Source: Nostoc sphaeroides (GTDB lineage: Bacteria; Cyanobacteriota; Cyanobacteriia; Cyanobacteriales; Nostocaceae). Taken from it: a stretch of DNA of 64,000 nt. The stretch is from contig NZ_CP031941.1 in the NCBI RefSeq assembly GCF_003443655.1, forward strand, positions 5,965,001 to 6,029,000. Reading direction: 5' to 3'. Positions 9,779 through 18,439 of this stretch are shown in pieces. Below the pieces are notes generated by a model that had not been told where the DNA came from, ran no database searches, and saw only the letters and a list, made by a program, of their open reading frames with translations. The translations under genes were made by a program, and so were the position numbers. Positions within the stretch are counted from its first letter, which is position 1. Each line of letters starts with the position of its first letter.

Positions 9779-10699
9779 ATGGCACAGGGGAAAATCTTAC
9801 TTAAACCTGGCACTTTATGGACAAGTGTTAAAGAACGGACTGAACATGCTTTGCAATGCGGGGCGCTACTATCGATTCCGACAGAATTTGAATTTGTTGA
9901 ACAGGATAGCGTGCGCTTTTTGGTGCGGATTTTGTCTAACCTGAATCGCAAAAAAGCAGCTAAGGAGAAACACCAAAAACAATCTGCTACTTCTGGTCAA
10001 GAGTTTAATCCTTTTTTGCCCTACGAAGAGGATTTATTTGTAGCGGATATTTCCGAGACTCATGTATGTATCTTGAATAAATTCAATGTTGTTGATTATC
10101 ACCTGCTAATCATCACCCGTGCCTTTGAGGAACAGGAAAGCTTACTCACCCTGGAAGATTTTACGGCTATGTGGGCATGTTTGGCTGATTTCGATGGTTT
10201 AGCATTTTACAACAGTGGTAAAACCGCAGGTGCGAGTCAGCGACACAAGCACTTGCAATTAGTGCCGCTACCACTTACACCTTCGGGGCCGCAGATACCT
10301 ATTGAACCTCTGCTAACAGCAGCACAATTTCAGGAATCAATACCTTTTGATGCATCCGCTACGCCAACGGTGGGCTTTAGCAACGCAATACCAAAACTTC
10401 CTTTTGTACACGCTTTCGCACCATTAAATCCCCATTGGGTGCGATCGCCATTGGCAGGGGGACAAGCAACTTTGGAAGTTTATCGGACTTTGCTACATTC
10501 TGTGGGAACTGGTGCTTACAATCTGCTAGCGACAAGAGAATGGATGTTGATCGTACCGCGATCGCAAGAGCATTTCCAGTCTATCTCTGTGAATTCATTA
10601 GGATTCGCTGGTGCTTTACTAGTGCGGAATGCAGCAGAAATGGAGATTCTCAAAGCCCAAGGCCCGATGACTATCCTCAAAAGTGTTGCTGTATGCTAA
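9779..10699 (+). CDS. ATP adenylyltransferase (Ap4A phosphorylase)
   Basis: Splits diadenosine tetraphosphate with phosphate to ATP and ADP; HIT superfamily, Apa1/Apa2 type. 306 residues from ATG 9779, which has GAAGGA seven bases upstream; an ATG at 9749 would add ten residues. Family blocks: LPYEEDLFVADI, HVCILNKFNVVDYHLLIITR, FYNSGKTAGASQRHKHLQ with the HxHxQ-type active-site triad (HKHLQLV), and a C-terminal ATP-adenylyltransferase domain containing NLLATREWMLIVPRS. A segment around residues 193-203 (SATPTVGFSNAIP) coincides with a dispersed DNA repeat and may be an in-frame insertion. Confidence 0.9.
   Translation: MAQGKILLKPGTLWTSVKERTEHALQCGALLSIPTEFEFVEQDSVRFLVRILSNLNRKKAAKEKHQKQSATSGQEFNPFLPYEEDLFVADISETHVCILNKFNVVDYHLLIITRAFEEQESLLTLEDFTAMWACLADFDGLAFYNSGKTAGASQRHKHLQLVPLPLTPSGPQIPIEPLLTAAQFQESIPFDASATPTVGFSNAIPKLPFVHAFAPLNPHWVRSPLAGGQATLEVYRTLLHSVGTGAYNLLATREWMLIVPRSQEHFQSISVNSLGFAGALLVRNAAEMEILKAQGPMTILKSVAVC
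10357..10386 (+). repeat. Dispersed repeat inside the Ap4A phosphorylase gene
   Basis: cgctacgccaacggtgggct and the ten following bases match 43991-44020 (inside vapC) at about 23 of 30 positions by eye. The reading frame stays open through it. A repeat insertion that became coding is the simplest reading; chance similarity in a G+C-rich stretch is possible. Confidence 0.5.
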
Positions 10700-10826
10700 G
10701 TGAAGTAAACGAGAAGCACAGTGGTTTGTCCTGATAGACTTTTATCTAAATTTGAGTGTATACCCTGATGACGTAGGATTCTCTGACGGTGAAAATTTGG
10801 TATAGGTAAATGCGTATCTTTCCTGG

Positions 10827-10861
10827 CTCCAGATTTGTCAAAAATATTTCTGGAGTTTTTT
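10827..10861 (+). terminator. Intrinsic terminator after the Ap4A phosphorylase gene
   Basis: ctccaga (10827-10833) pairs with tctggag (10849-10855) around a 15-base loop and is followed by six T. It lies about 130 bases after the stop codon. The remaining spacer to 10996 is AT-rich with no other feature seen. Confidence 0.65.
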
Positions 10862-10996
10862 CATTATTTGAGTTTAAAATTACCCATCTAATCTAAACTA
10901 CAGTGGATATTTTACTTTTATTATGAACATCTATGTTATGGCTGTGCAGTAAAATAAATATAAATTAGGAATTGTTATAAAAATTACTGAGAAAGT

Positions 10997-11215
10997 ATGG
11001 AAATCTCAAATTCTACTCCTCAGAGAGACATGCCACAGCCACAAGCTTCGGAAACACTTGTACAAGCTAAGAGTATCAGCCGTCGGGAGTTTATGAAATT
11101 GTCATTAGAAGAACGGCGATGCATATTAGCAGCACAGGCTGAGTTAATGTTATTACATTACGAGCAAGATAGAGAATGGCAGGAGTTACAGACAGGAGAC
11201 TTGATTGATTATTAA
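10997..11215 (+). CDS. Small protein, probable antitoxin of the MazF pair
   Basis: 72 residues with no family I can name from sequence alone. The C-terminal half is helical and charged (RREFMKLSLEERRCILAAQA, then EQDREWQELQTGDLIDY). Its 3' end overlaps the next gene, a MazF/PemK toxin, by 11 bases, and that arrangement is the evidence for an antitoxin role. The short N-terminal stretch is rich in Ser, Gln and Pro. Confidence 0.65.
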   Translation: MEISNSTPQRDMPQPQASETLVQAKSISRREFMKLSLEERRCILAAQAELMLLHYEQDREWQELQTGDLIDY

Positions 11216-11567
11216 ATATCCATCTCCTAAACGGGGTGATATTTGGCTTGCTAATTTCGATCCGACAGTGGGAGCAGAAATTAAAAAAGTCCGTCCTGCT
11301 ATAGTAGTAAGTTCTGATGGTGTTGGCAAGCTACCCATTAAGTTGATTGCACCAATTACAGACTGGAAAGAATATTATGGTGGCAATATTTGGCACGTTA
11401 AAATCGAACCAGACAGTGCAAATAGTCTAACAAAAACTTCTGCTGTAGATATTTTGCAACTGCGCGGTATGGATATACAAAGATTTATCCGTAAAATTGG
11501 AAGATGTTCGAGTGAAATTATGGAGGAAGTTGCTGCTGCTATTGCTGCCGTAGTTGAGTATTATTAG
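11205..11567 (+). CDS. Type II toxin, MazF/PemK family endoribonuclease
   Basis: 120 residues. MazF toxins cleave single-stranded RNA at short motifs to halt translation. Family blocks are clear: KRGDIWLANFDPTVGAEIKKVRPAIVVSSD at the N-terminus (conserved RGDIW and RPAIVVS), LIAPIT, and the KTSAVDILQLRGMDI segment with the usual Ser/Thr-x-x-Asp site. TTG 11205 is the start used here: AGGAG lies six bases upstream (11194-11198) inside the antitoxin gene, implying translational coupling. Confidence 0.9.
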   Translation: MIIKYPSPKRGDIWLANFDPTVGAEIKKVRPAIVVSSDGVGKLPIKLIAPITDWKEYYGGNIWHVKIEPDSANSLTKTSAVDILQLRGMDIQRFIRKIGRCSSEIMEEVAAAIAAVVEYY

Positions 11568-11650
11568 TGATTTGTATAATTCATTTATTAACGTGCATAT
11601 TGAAACTATAGGGTGCGTCAACACCATGTAATGCACCTTGAATTACCTTA

Positions 11651-12037
11651 CTATTTTTTGTTTTCTTTCCCGAAGTGATAGGCTCCTAAAGCAGCCCCTA
11701 TTCCTAATACGGCAGGAGCAGCAACGCCAACAGCAATAGCAATAGCAGCACCTCCTCCTACAATAAGAGCAGCAGCTCCTCCGGCTACTCCTCCAGCGAT
11801 TGCTCCCAGTTTTCCTACATCTCTACCATTTTTCCTAGCTTCACGTTCATCTTCAGATAAGTTTTCATCATCTTCTAGAACTTTACCGACTACCAAATCA
11901 GTCGCTAGACCACTTACTAAACCTCCTACACCCGCAATACCACCAGCCACACGCCCAGCAACCGTAGGAGCTTGTTTAATTCCTACATTTATTAAAACTT
12001 TTGATATCGGGTCTATAGAGTTCTTTGCAGTTTCCAC
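11651..12037 (-). CDS. Small Gly/Ala-rich hydrophobic protein of unknown function
   Basis: 128 residues. Two hydrophobic Gly/Ala-rich stretches (about 27-50 and 78-118, with repeated G-x-x-x-G spacing such as AGGVAGGAAALIVGG) flank a charged segment (EDDENLSEDEREARKNGRD). The glycine-zipper-like pattern suggests membrane insertion or oligomerisation. It follows the 133-residue gene on the same strand after 24 bases, so the two may form a unit. No known family recognised. Confidence 0.6.
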   Translation of the reverse strand: METAKNSIDPISKVLINVGIKQAPTVAGRVAGGIAGVGGLVSGLATDLVVGKVLEDDENLSEDEREARKNGRDVGKLGAIAGGVAGGAAALIVGGGAAIAIAVGVAAPAVLGIGAALGAYHFGKENKK

Positions 12038-12061
12038 TGCTGTTGCATCGTGACTCTATTT

Positions 12062-12463
12062 TCAGACATACATTTGCGTCTGAATTCCTAAATTTTCCAT
12101 CAAAGCAATGAGTGAAATACCACGCAGACGCGCCAACTCTGCTAAATATTCAATGCGTTGTGCTTGCAGTTTTTCTATCTGTTCAGTTAAGTTCAATAAC
12201 TCTCTATATTCATTGCTTGTGATATTTTCAGCCTCTCTTTTACTAAGTAATTCGTTGTAATGGTTCTGAGTATCTGAAGGAATACCTTGATTAATTTTAA
12301 GTAACAATTCAGCCTCGGTTTGCGGCAAGCTAGAAGCTTTTCGTTGCGCTTGTAAGGCGAGAACTTGAGATACAAATCGCTCTAAATCTGGTTGATTTAA
12401 CTGCTCAACTGCCTTTAGTAGTTCTTCAGAAGATAGTTGTACTTCAACTCTAACTGTTGACAT
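12062..12463 (-). CDS. Conserved cyanobacterial protein of unknown function, coiled-coil
   Basis: 133 residues: an N-terminal beta-like segment (STVRVEVQLSSEELLKAV), then long helices rich in Gln, Leu and Glu with heptad character (RELLNLTEQIEKLQAQRIEYLAELARLRG). I recall similar proteins in Nostocales lying directly before an HNH endonuclease gene; here the downstream gene is instead the Gly/Ala-rich protein, so the usual partner may be missing. That recollection was not checked. Upstream lies a HIP1-containing spacer. Confidence 0.7.
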   Translation of the reverse strand: MSTVRVEVQLSSEELLKAVEQLNQPDLERFVSQVLALQAQRKASSLPQTEAELLLKINQGIPSDTQNHYNELLSKREAENITSNEYRELLNLTEQIEKLQAQRIEYLAELARLRGISLIALMENLGIQTQMYV

Positions 12464-12603
12464 TTATTAGATTTAACCAGTAACTTATTGATATTCTATC
12501 AACTGACTCATAACAGTGAGTGTTACGGGCAAAGCAAAATAGTTAACCGATCGCACTCTTAATCTTGACTCCATCAAAGCGCGATCGCATCTAATACAAG
12601 TAC

Positions 12604-13506
12604 TTATTTAGTTGTATATGTCACAAAAATATCCTTTTTCATCTCTACTTCTGCTGGAGCATCTGGATTATAAGCCGGTGATAATAAAAAACTAGCAAAT
12701 GATGGTAAAGGAACTCCAGTTTTAGAACTACATGAGGGATATAGTAATGTATAAAATGGTTCGGCTACAGAAGGAGTACCAAGTTTAGCACCCATAGCAG
12801 TTGCTAAAGCCTGAGCGCGACTTTGAGCGTCTTTCATTGCAGATTGGTAAACTGAACTCTGCAAAGCCTGACAGTCATTGACTGCGTACTCAACGCCCAC
12901 ACTCTTGACGGAAAGGTTTTCAATTTCGCTTGTTGCTTTATTCGCTGTACCGACAATTTCCTGGACGCGATCGCGTGTTGGTTTTTCTAGTCTCACCAAT
13001 ATCTTGGCGTTATTTTCACTGGAATTAGGGTTAATTTGCACTTGAATTTTATCAGCACTAATCCCTTTGGCAACTAGGCTATTAACTACAGGCTGGAGAG
13101 TTGCTTTAGTTAGTGATTTTTTGCTTGTTAAAGATTCTGCTGCTGTTTCGTAATTTAAAAGTTGAGTCGGTGAGGCAGCCCGGTCTTGTTGTTCCAACAA
13201 AGAGGGACTGCCGTTCGCCCTTGGCGTGCCGGAGGCATACCCGGAGGGTGAGGATATGCGGCGGGTTTGGGGTAGAGATGATGGTTGTGTTTCTAACTCA
13301 TCATTGCTAGCTGCGCTACTGAATACTAATTCAATATCGGCTGTATCTGCTGGCACTCTCACCACACCTTGACCGATTACCATTAATGAATGGCGATCGC
13401 TTGCTGGTGGGTAAAATAATTGGGCATTAGTGACTTTGGGCGTTAATGCTCCCACCCCGACAGCCACGGTAATACTTACCACCATTAGAGCAGTTATTTT
13501 TCTCAT
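12604..13506 (-). CDS. Secreted SIMPL (DUF541) domain protein
   Basis: 300 residues from ATG 13506, chosen over 13542 because MRKITALMVVSITVAVGVGA forms a signal peptide ending near TNA-Q. The mature protein has the SIMPL pattern: SLMVIGQGVVRVPADTADIEL near the start, a central Ser/Pro-rich low-complexity segment, then VEYAVNDCQALQSSVYQSAMKDAQSRAQALA and a C-terminal strand. SIMPL proteins are periplasmic or surface proteins of poorly defined role. The low-complexity region (near residue 80-105) includes repeat-derived sequence, listed separately. Confidence 0.85.
   Translation of the reverse strand: MRKITALMVVSITVAVGVGALTPKVTNAQLFYPPASDRHSLMVIGQGVVRVPADTADIELVFSSAASNDELETQPSSLPQTRRISSPSGYASGTPRANGSPSLLEQQDRAASPTQLLNYETAAESLTSKKSLTKATLQPVVNSLVAKGISADKIQVQINPNSSENNAKILVRLEKPTRDRVQEIVGTANKATSEIENLSVKSVGVEYAVNDCQALQSSVYQSAMKDAQSRAQALATAMGAKLGTPSVAEPFYTLLYPSCSSKTGVPLPSFASFLLSPAYNPDAPAEVEMKKDIFVTYTTK
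13205..13256. repeat. G+C-rich repeat patch inside the SIMPL gene
   Basis: A G+C-rich, partly palindromic stretch (contains tgccggaggca and acccggagggt) within an otherwise average-composition gene. It encodes SPSGYASGTPRANGSPS on the minus strand, right in the low-complexity loop of the protein. It looks like one of the small dispersed palindromic repeats of Nostoc that has been tolerated in frame; a wider genome comparison would decide. Confidence 0.5.
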
Positions 13507-13725
13507 GTCCTGGGAATATCCTTTGAACCTAGTAATTGTCAAAGTTTACACCTCAAGAGGAATATACGTAAAAAAAATATTAACTAATCCCACGCCTACG
13601 AAAACATCACAAGTCTTTCCGACACGCTGCCGCGATCGCTGGTTTTCATAACCGTGGGTAAATCGAAGTCATTAGTCATTCATACCAATGACTAAGGACA
13701 AATGACTAATGACTAAAGATTTTCG

Positions 13726-14103
13726 TTAACCAAACCAGTGAGAGGGTTCACAAGCTGGTTGAACTGTTTCACAAACACGATCGCTAATCCAATCTGACTT
13801 TTCTTGAACAATTAAACAAATGCCTTGGTGAATCAAATTTTGTAAATGCAGTTGCTGCTCTAAGGGTTTACGAGGCAATTTGTAATAAGCCAAGCTTCCT
13901 TCTTCAGCCTCCGCTAGCGGAATATGTCCGTCAGACATGGCGCTGTAAAAGGAGGGAATGCGGTTGAGGACGAAAGTAATTAACTTTTGGCGTAAGTCAG
14001 GAATCGCAAAGGCTTCTTGATATGGATGGTATGGATATGTATCCAAAACGCTTTCAATCTCTCCTACTATCGATTGCTGTGTTAAATTGACTAACGTTTT
14101 CAT
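13726..14103 (-). CDS. Small protein with ComFB-like segment, function unknown
   Basis: 125 residues. The middle (IPDLRQKLITFVLNRIPSFYSAM) resembles the ALNRLPPLY segment of the cyanobacterial ComFB family, which has been tied to competence and to cyclic-nucleotide signalling; the match is short and weak. The rest is helical with a Trp/Gly C-terminus (PSHWFG). ATG 14103 is preceded by AAGGAGTTTAAAAATC, a strong ribosome-binding site. No operon partner: its neighbours are divergent or separated by repeats. Confidence 0.6.
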   Translation of the reverse strand: MKTLVNLTQQSIVGEIESVLDTYPYHPYQEAFAIPDLRQKLITFVLNRIPSFYSAMSDGHIPLAEAEEGSLAYYKLPRKPLEQQLHLQNLIHQGICLIVQEKSDWISDRVCETVQPACEPSHWFG

Positions 14104-14747
14104 GATTTTTAAACTCCTTTTTTAATCCCAATAGGCTTGGTGTTCGTGATATTTTGCCCTGAAATATCCCCCCAACCCCCCGATAAAAAGGGGGGCTAAA
14201 TTCCCTCCTTTTTAAGGAGGGTTAGGAAGGATCAAGTCTTAACCCAATCGTATTGCTAAAAACAAATTTTTTAGATGGCAACGTCGTCATGACAATCAGT
14301 TAGAAGTTATTCAACTGATAGATGCAATAGACACTGAAACTAGCCTTTTATCTTGGTAGAATCTCAGACATTTGGCTTCGCTTATTTTAGTTAAATTTTA
14401 TACTGTTTCACAGCATAAATTATTAAAATAGCGTCCAATATGCTGGTAAATTCGCAACATTTTATGTTTATAATCCTAATTATTTCAAATTTCTGCCTTT
14501 TTGGCATAAATCTACATAAAATGCAGCATCAAGGCTAGGGGATCAAGATTAACGGCAATAAAACGACTTGAATTAGTTACAAGTTTTTAATGAAGTTAAG
14601 CTCTGTTTTTAATTTACATCACTTTTTAGAGTTGCGGCAAAATTTGCTGTTTCATCTAAAAAACTTATTTCTTGCAGTTGATTTAGTAACTCAGAAAAAT
14701 AGCGACTCGCTAGAGGGCAAAATTCAGTCTAGCGACAGATGAAGGGA
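14104..14747. other. Spacer with a poly-C/poly-G hairpin repeat
   Basis: About 640 bases. At 14167-14232 two nested inverted pairs (cccccc...gggggg and ccctcctttttaaggaggg) form the hairpin repeat common in Nostoc spacers. The rest is AT-rich. No ORF or RNA gene recognised. Confidence 0.5.
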
Positions 14748-15812
14748 TCAGACAAAAACGTTTAGAAAGTTCACATTATCTAAAGGTAGATGACGCAACT
14801 GATGATTAATTTCATCAGCAGCAGCTAATCCAGAAAGCATCGCATCTTCGGCAAGATTGCCGCCACACCAATCACCACAGCAAACTAAAGGTAAGGGAGT
14901 TCCGGCAGACAAAAAAGCTTCATGCCAAGGACGGCTAGGAAAGGCATAACGCCAACGATGTACTTGTATCCATTCGGGTGTATTCAGCCACGGAAGGGAC
15001 AGAGATTCAGATGCTCGTTGCAACATAAGCTGTCCAACAGGTTGTAAATCCTGGGATTCTAGATGGCGTTGAGCAAAATCAGCACTACTTTGCACTACAA
15101 AATGTGGTTGTTGAGGGTTAGGACGCTTGCTACTGTCCAAACCAATCCATGCTAAATCAGGATCATCTACAAAAGTTAGAGCTTTCCACTGAGGGAGTGG
15201 TTGGGATGTGGGAGAATATCCAGCGATCGCACTAATGGAAGGGTAAAATTCCACAGAACGCAGATTTTCAAGAAAGACTGCATCCAATCCACTTTCACCC
15301 AAAGGTTCCAACAGCATTACAGCTTGGGGTGCAGGAATGGCGACGACTAAAGCTTTTACAGTTAATTCTTCATTACTAGATTCGAGAGTCAAACGCCAAC
15401 TATTTTCAGGAGTTGGGGTAATAGCGATGACACGCTGATTCAGTAATATTTCTAAACCTGGGGCGAGGGATTTAGCGATCGCACTCATTCCCCCAGGTGC
15501 AACATATCGCGGACTGCGGTTTTTGGGTTGAGATAAAGGAGTGCCTGCGGTGAGTTCGTAAACCTCCTCTGTCCAAACTTCGAGGATATGGCGCGATCGC
15601 AATATCTCCACAAAACGTTTAAATAATTCACCCTTTGGCTTCAGGTAACAAGCCCCATGATCCGCGCAAGTTCCATGCAAGCGGCGTGTAGCTAGCCTTC
15701 CTCCCAAACCACGGGACTTCTCCACCACTAGCACCGAATATCCAGCTTGACTTAACTGCTGGGCGCAGACTAAACCGGCGATTCCGGCACCAATCACTGC
15801 AATATCAGTCAT
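14748..15812 (-). CDS. FAD-dependent oxidoreductase, renalase/amine-oxidase-like
   Basis: 354 residues. The N-terminus has the dinucleotide-binding fold VIGAGIAGLVCAQQLSQAGY followed by VVEKSRGLGGRLATRR, the pattern of renalase-like flavoproteins; a second family block is YVAPGGMSAIAKSLA, and the C-terminal FAD-contact segment reads LVCCGDWCGGNLAEDAMLSG. Likely a soluble NAD(P)H- or amine-oxidising flavoenzyme; substrate unknown. It is divergent from the YaaW-like gene with a 144-bp gap containing TTAGTTATT-type short repeats. Confidence 0.85.
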   Translation of the reverse strand: MTDIAVIGAGIAGLVCAQQLSQAGYSVLVVEKSRGLGGRLATRRLHGTCADHGACYLKPKGELFKRFVEILRSRHILEVWTEEVYELTAGTPLSQPKNRSPRYVAPGGMSAIAKSLAPGLEILLNQRVIAITPTPENSWRLTLESSNEELTVKALVVAIPAPQAVMLLEPLGESGLDAVFLENLRSVEFYPSISAIAGYSPTSQPLPQWKALTFVDDPDLAWIGLDSSKRPNPQQPHFVVQSSADFAQRHLESQDLQPVGQLMLQRASESLSLPWLNTPEWIQVHRWRYAFPSRPWHEAFLSAGTPLPLVCCGDWCGGNLAEDAMLSGLAAADEINHQLRHLPLDNVNFLNVFV

Positions 15813-15956
15813 GAGTCAATAGTCCCTAGTCATTGGTTATTAGTTATTGGTCATTAGTTATTCGTTATTATCAAAGGACAAAATTACTACTAATGACTGC
15901 TGAAAGCTAATAGTAGAATAAGGTACACAAAGCTGCATGGAAGGGAGGAAGGGAAA

Positions 15957-16799
15957 TTGGATGAAATGAGGGCGGCGCTAGAGTTAGCGACCGAAGAAGA
16001 ATTGCAAGATTTAACAGCAATTTTATTTAGTCGTAAGTTCAATCCCCTAGACTATGTACACACACCCGAACCCATCGAAGTACAAAGCCAAGACCGCAAA
16101 GCTTGGCTAGATTCATTAGAGGGTCGCTTTCGCTTTTTGGCGGCAGATGGGATGACAGTATTACGGGGACGCACAGGCCAGGTAACTTACCGACAAGCAT
16201 TAGTTCACGTATGTAAGTATCTCAAAATTCCCTATTCTAATCGGCTGGCAACCATTGATTTAGAAGCAGAAGTATTTTTGCATCTGCTAGGACAGGTGTG
16301 GAAAAAATTACCTGAACAGGAAAAACAAAAATTGACTCTCCGAGTACAGCGTCAGCTTGTCAAATCAGAACTAAAAGAACCGCTACCACTTTTATTGCAA
16401 CGTGACCCCTTAGGGTTACTTTTCAAAGGCGGTAGTGCGATCGCTGTTACTTCCATGCTCCAGCCATTTGTACTTAAGCAAATTGCCCGTCAATTTGCCA
16501 TCCACTTTGCTACTTATGAAGTCGCCAAACAAGCGGCAATTACAGGCTCAGAAGCAGCTGCAACGCAATTTCAAAGCTATGTAGCTATGCAAATGGCGCA
16601 ACGGGGTATGACTGTGAGTGCGGCTCGTTATGGGGCAGCCCGCACTATGTTTGCTGTGATTGGGCCGATAATGTGGACTTGGTTTTTTGCAGATTTAGGC
16701 TGGAGAGCGATCGCCACTAACTACGGTCGGATCATCCCGACTATTTTCACCTTAGCTCAAATTCGCCTCACTCGTGAGGAATGTTGGGAGCCAGCTTGA
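15957..16799 (+). CDS. YaaW family (UPF0174) protein
   Basis: 280 residues of the YaaW/UPF0174 family, whose function is unknown. N-terminal helical region (LELATEEELQDLTAILFSRKFNPLDYV), middle segment with the DPLGLLFKGGSAIAVTSMLQP block, and two hydrophobic stretches near the C-terminus (about 215-260, including VIGPIMWTWFFADLGWR). TTG 15957 is taken as the start because GGGAGG lies eight bases before it and the family begins DE-RAALELATEEEL. The next gene starts inside its last seven codons, so the two are translationally linked. Confidence 0.78.
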   Translation: MDEMRAALELATEEELQDLTAILFSRKFNPLDYVHTPEPIEVQSQDRKAWLDSLEGRFRFLAADGMTVLRGRTGQVTYRQALVHVCKYLKIPYSNRLATIDLEAEVFLHLLGQVWKKLPEQEKQKLTLRVQRQLVKSELKEPLPLLLQRDPLGLLFKGGSAIAVTSMLQPFVLKQIARQFAIHFATYEVAKQAAITGSEAAATQFQSYVAMQMAQRGMTVSAARYGAARTMFAVIGPIMWTWFFADLGWRAIATNYGRIIPTIFTLAQIRLTREECWEPA

Positions 16800-18151
16800 A
16801 CAAGGTTTTTGACTATTTTAAGTCTCGTTGGCAATCTTCTTGGAACTACTCTCTATGGGCGCTGTTAATCTTCCCATTGAGTCCTTTGGTGGGGGCTGTG
16901 ACTATCGGGTTTGTCTCATTAATCACTTGGCTGAAACAATCCCGCAAAATTAGTCGCCGCCCCCTCAACTGGGGATTTGCCCTTTTGAGTCTCTTGCTGA
17001 TCGTGAGTGCTGGGTTGGCCGATGACAAGACAGCAGCTTTCCTCGGCTTATTTAATTTATTACCCTTCTTTTTACTTTTTGTTGCCCATAGCGCCCTGAT
17101 TCAAACATTTACCCAATTGCGGCAAATGGCTTGGGTTTTGGTGATCGGTTCTATGCCCCTGGTAATTATCGGCTTGGGGCAGTTATTTTGGGGCTGGAGT
17201 TTGAATTTAGAAATTTTATGGGTTGTATTGAATTGGATAATCGTACCAGGAGGAAATCCGCCAGGTCGCATAGCCTCACTCTTCTTGCACGCTAACACCT
17301 TCGCAGCTTATCTAGCGGTAATTTTCATTCTTGGTTTAGGGTTGTGGCTAGAAAACTATCAGCAACTAAGATTCAAAAATAAACAGTCATTTCCCCCCCG
17401 TCTCTCTCATCTCCCCCTCCTCTTCCTAACCGTGGCGATGATTACAAATTTCATCGCCTTGATTTTTACCAACTCGCGCAATGGGTGGGCGATCGCTATT
17501 TTTGCCTGTTTAGCTTATGCACTCTACCAAGGTTGGCGCATTCTTGTGGGTGGCGTTGGTGCGATCGTTTCTAGTGTGCTTTTGGCAGCTTTTGCTCCCT
17601 CGCCAGTCGCTCAATTTTTTCGTCAGTACGTTCCTGCCTTCTTTTGGGCAAGGTTAAATGATGACATGTATCCAGATAGACCAGTCGCTTTAATGCGAAA
17701 AACTCAGTGGCAGTTTGCCTGGTCTTTAGCTCAGGAACATCCTTGGTTTGGCTGGGGCTTACGCAGTTTTAGCGGACTCTACCAAGCTAAGATGCAGATT
17801 CCCTTAGGTCATCCCCATAACTTGTTTTTGATGTTATCTGCTGAAACTGGTTTTCCCAGTACTCTGTTATTTTTTGGCTTACTAACTTGGATTTTGATTA
17901 CAGGTGTGCAATTACTCCGAAAGTCAAAATATATAAATAAAGAAGACAGATTGATATTGTTCAGTTATCTTCTGGCTTTTGTTGGGTGGATTCTATTCAA
18001 TACAGTTGATGTAACCATATTCGATTTTCGTTTAAATGCGTTTTCATGGTTAATTTTGGCTGCTATTTGTGGAGTCGTATATCGTTATAACCTACATGAT
18101 AGGCTTGCATCTCATCCAAATGAGTTAGGAAATGACAAACAGCAACTTTAA
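16781..18151 (+). CDS. O-antigen ligase/polymerase-like membrane protein (Wzy_C, IctB-like)
   Basis: 456 residues, about eleven hydrophobic helices. The hallmark is the large periplasmic loop of the Wzy_C family, with the GWGLRSFSGLYQAKM and GHPHNLFLMLSAETG blocks in the second half. Cyanobacterial members include IctB, once proposed to be a bicarbonate transporter; the family chemistry is transfer or polymerisation of lipid-linked glycans, which I consider more likely. It overlaps the YaaW-like gene by 19 bases and ends at a clear terminator. Confidence 0.82.
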   Translation: MLGASLNKVFDYFKSRWQSSWNYSLWALLIFPLSPLVGAVTIGFVSLITWLKQSRKISRRPLNWGFALLSLLLIVSAGLADDKTAAFLGLFNLLPFFLLFVAHSALIQTFTQLRQMAWVLVIGSMPLVIIGLGQLFWGWSLNLEILWVVLNWIIVPGGNPPGRIASLFLHANTFAAYLAVIFILGLGLWLENYQQLRFKNKQSFPPRLSHLPLLFLTVAMITNFIALIFTNSRNGWAIAIFACLAYALYQGWRILVGGVGAIVSSVLLAAFAPSPVAQFFRQYVPAFFWARLNDDMYPDRPVALMRKTQWQFAWSLAQEHPWFGWGLRSFSGLYQAKMQIPLGHPHNLFLMLSAETGFPSTLLFFGLLTWILITGVQLLRKSKYINKEDRLILFSYLLAFVGWILFNTVDVTIFDFRLNAFSWLILAAICGVVYRYNLHDRLASHPNELGNDKQQL

Positions 18152-18315
18152 ATATCCATCATTTCATTTTCAGTGTATGCACTGGGGACATTTAGAGTTT
18201 CAAGTTAATAAGATTACTATATTCACGTCTGTGAGTGTGACTAATACATAATTAGTTACTGTTGCTGATTGTTGGGAAGGTGTAGGGACAACCCTTAAGG
18301 GTTTTCCTGCATGAC

Positions 18316-18340
18316 GGGCATCTCTTGTAGATGCCCTTTT
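18316..18340 (+). terminator. Intrinsic terminator after the YaaW/O-antigen-ligase operon
   Basis: gggcatct (18316-18323) pairs with agatgccc (18329-18336), five-base loop, followed by TTTT. It lies 165 bases after the stop codon. Confidence 0.8.
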
Positions 18341-18439
18341 GTATATTTATTATTTCTCTTCAGTTAAAGCACAATTTTAAAATCTATTGATTTGACGGAA
18401 TCTCCGAAAAATTTTATCTTTCCTAAAGGAATGTAAAAC

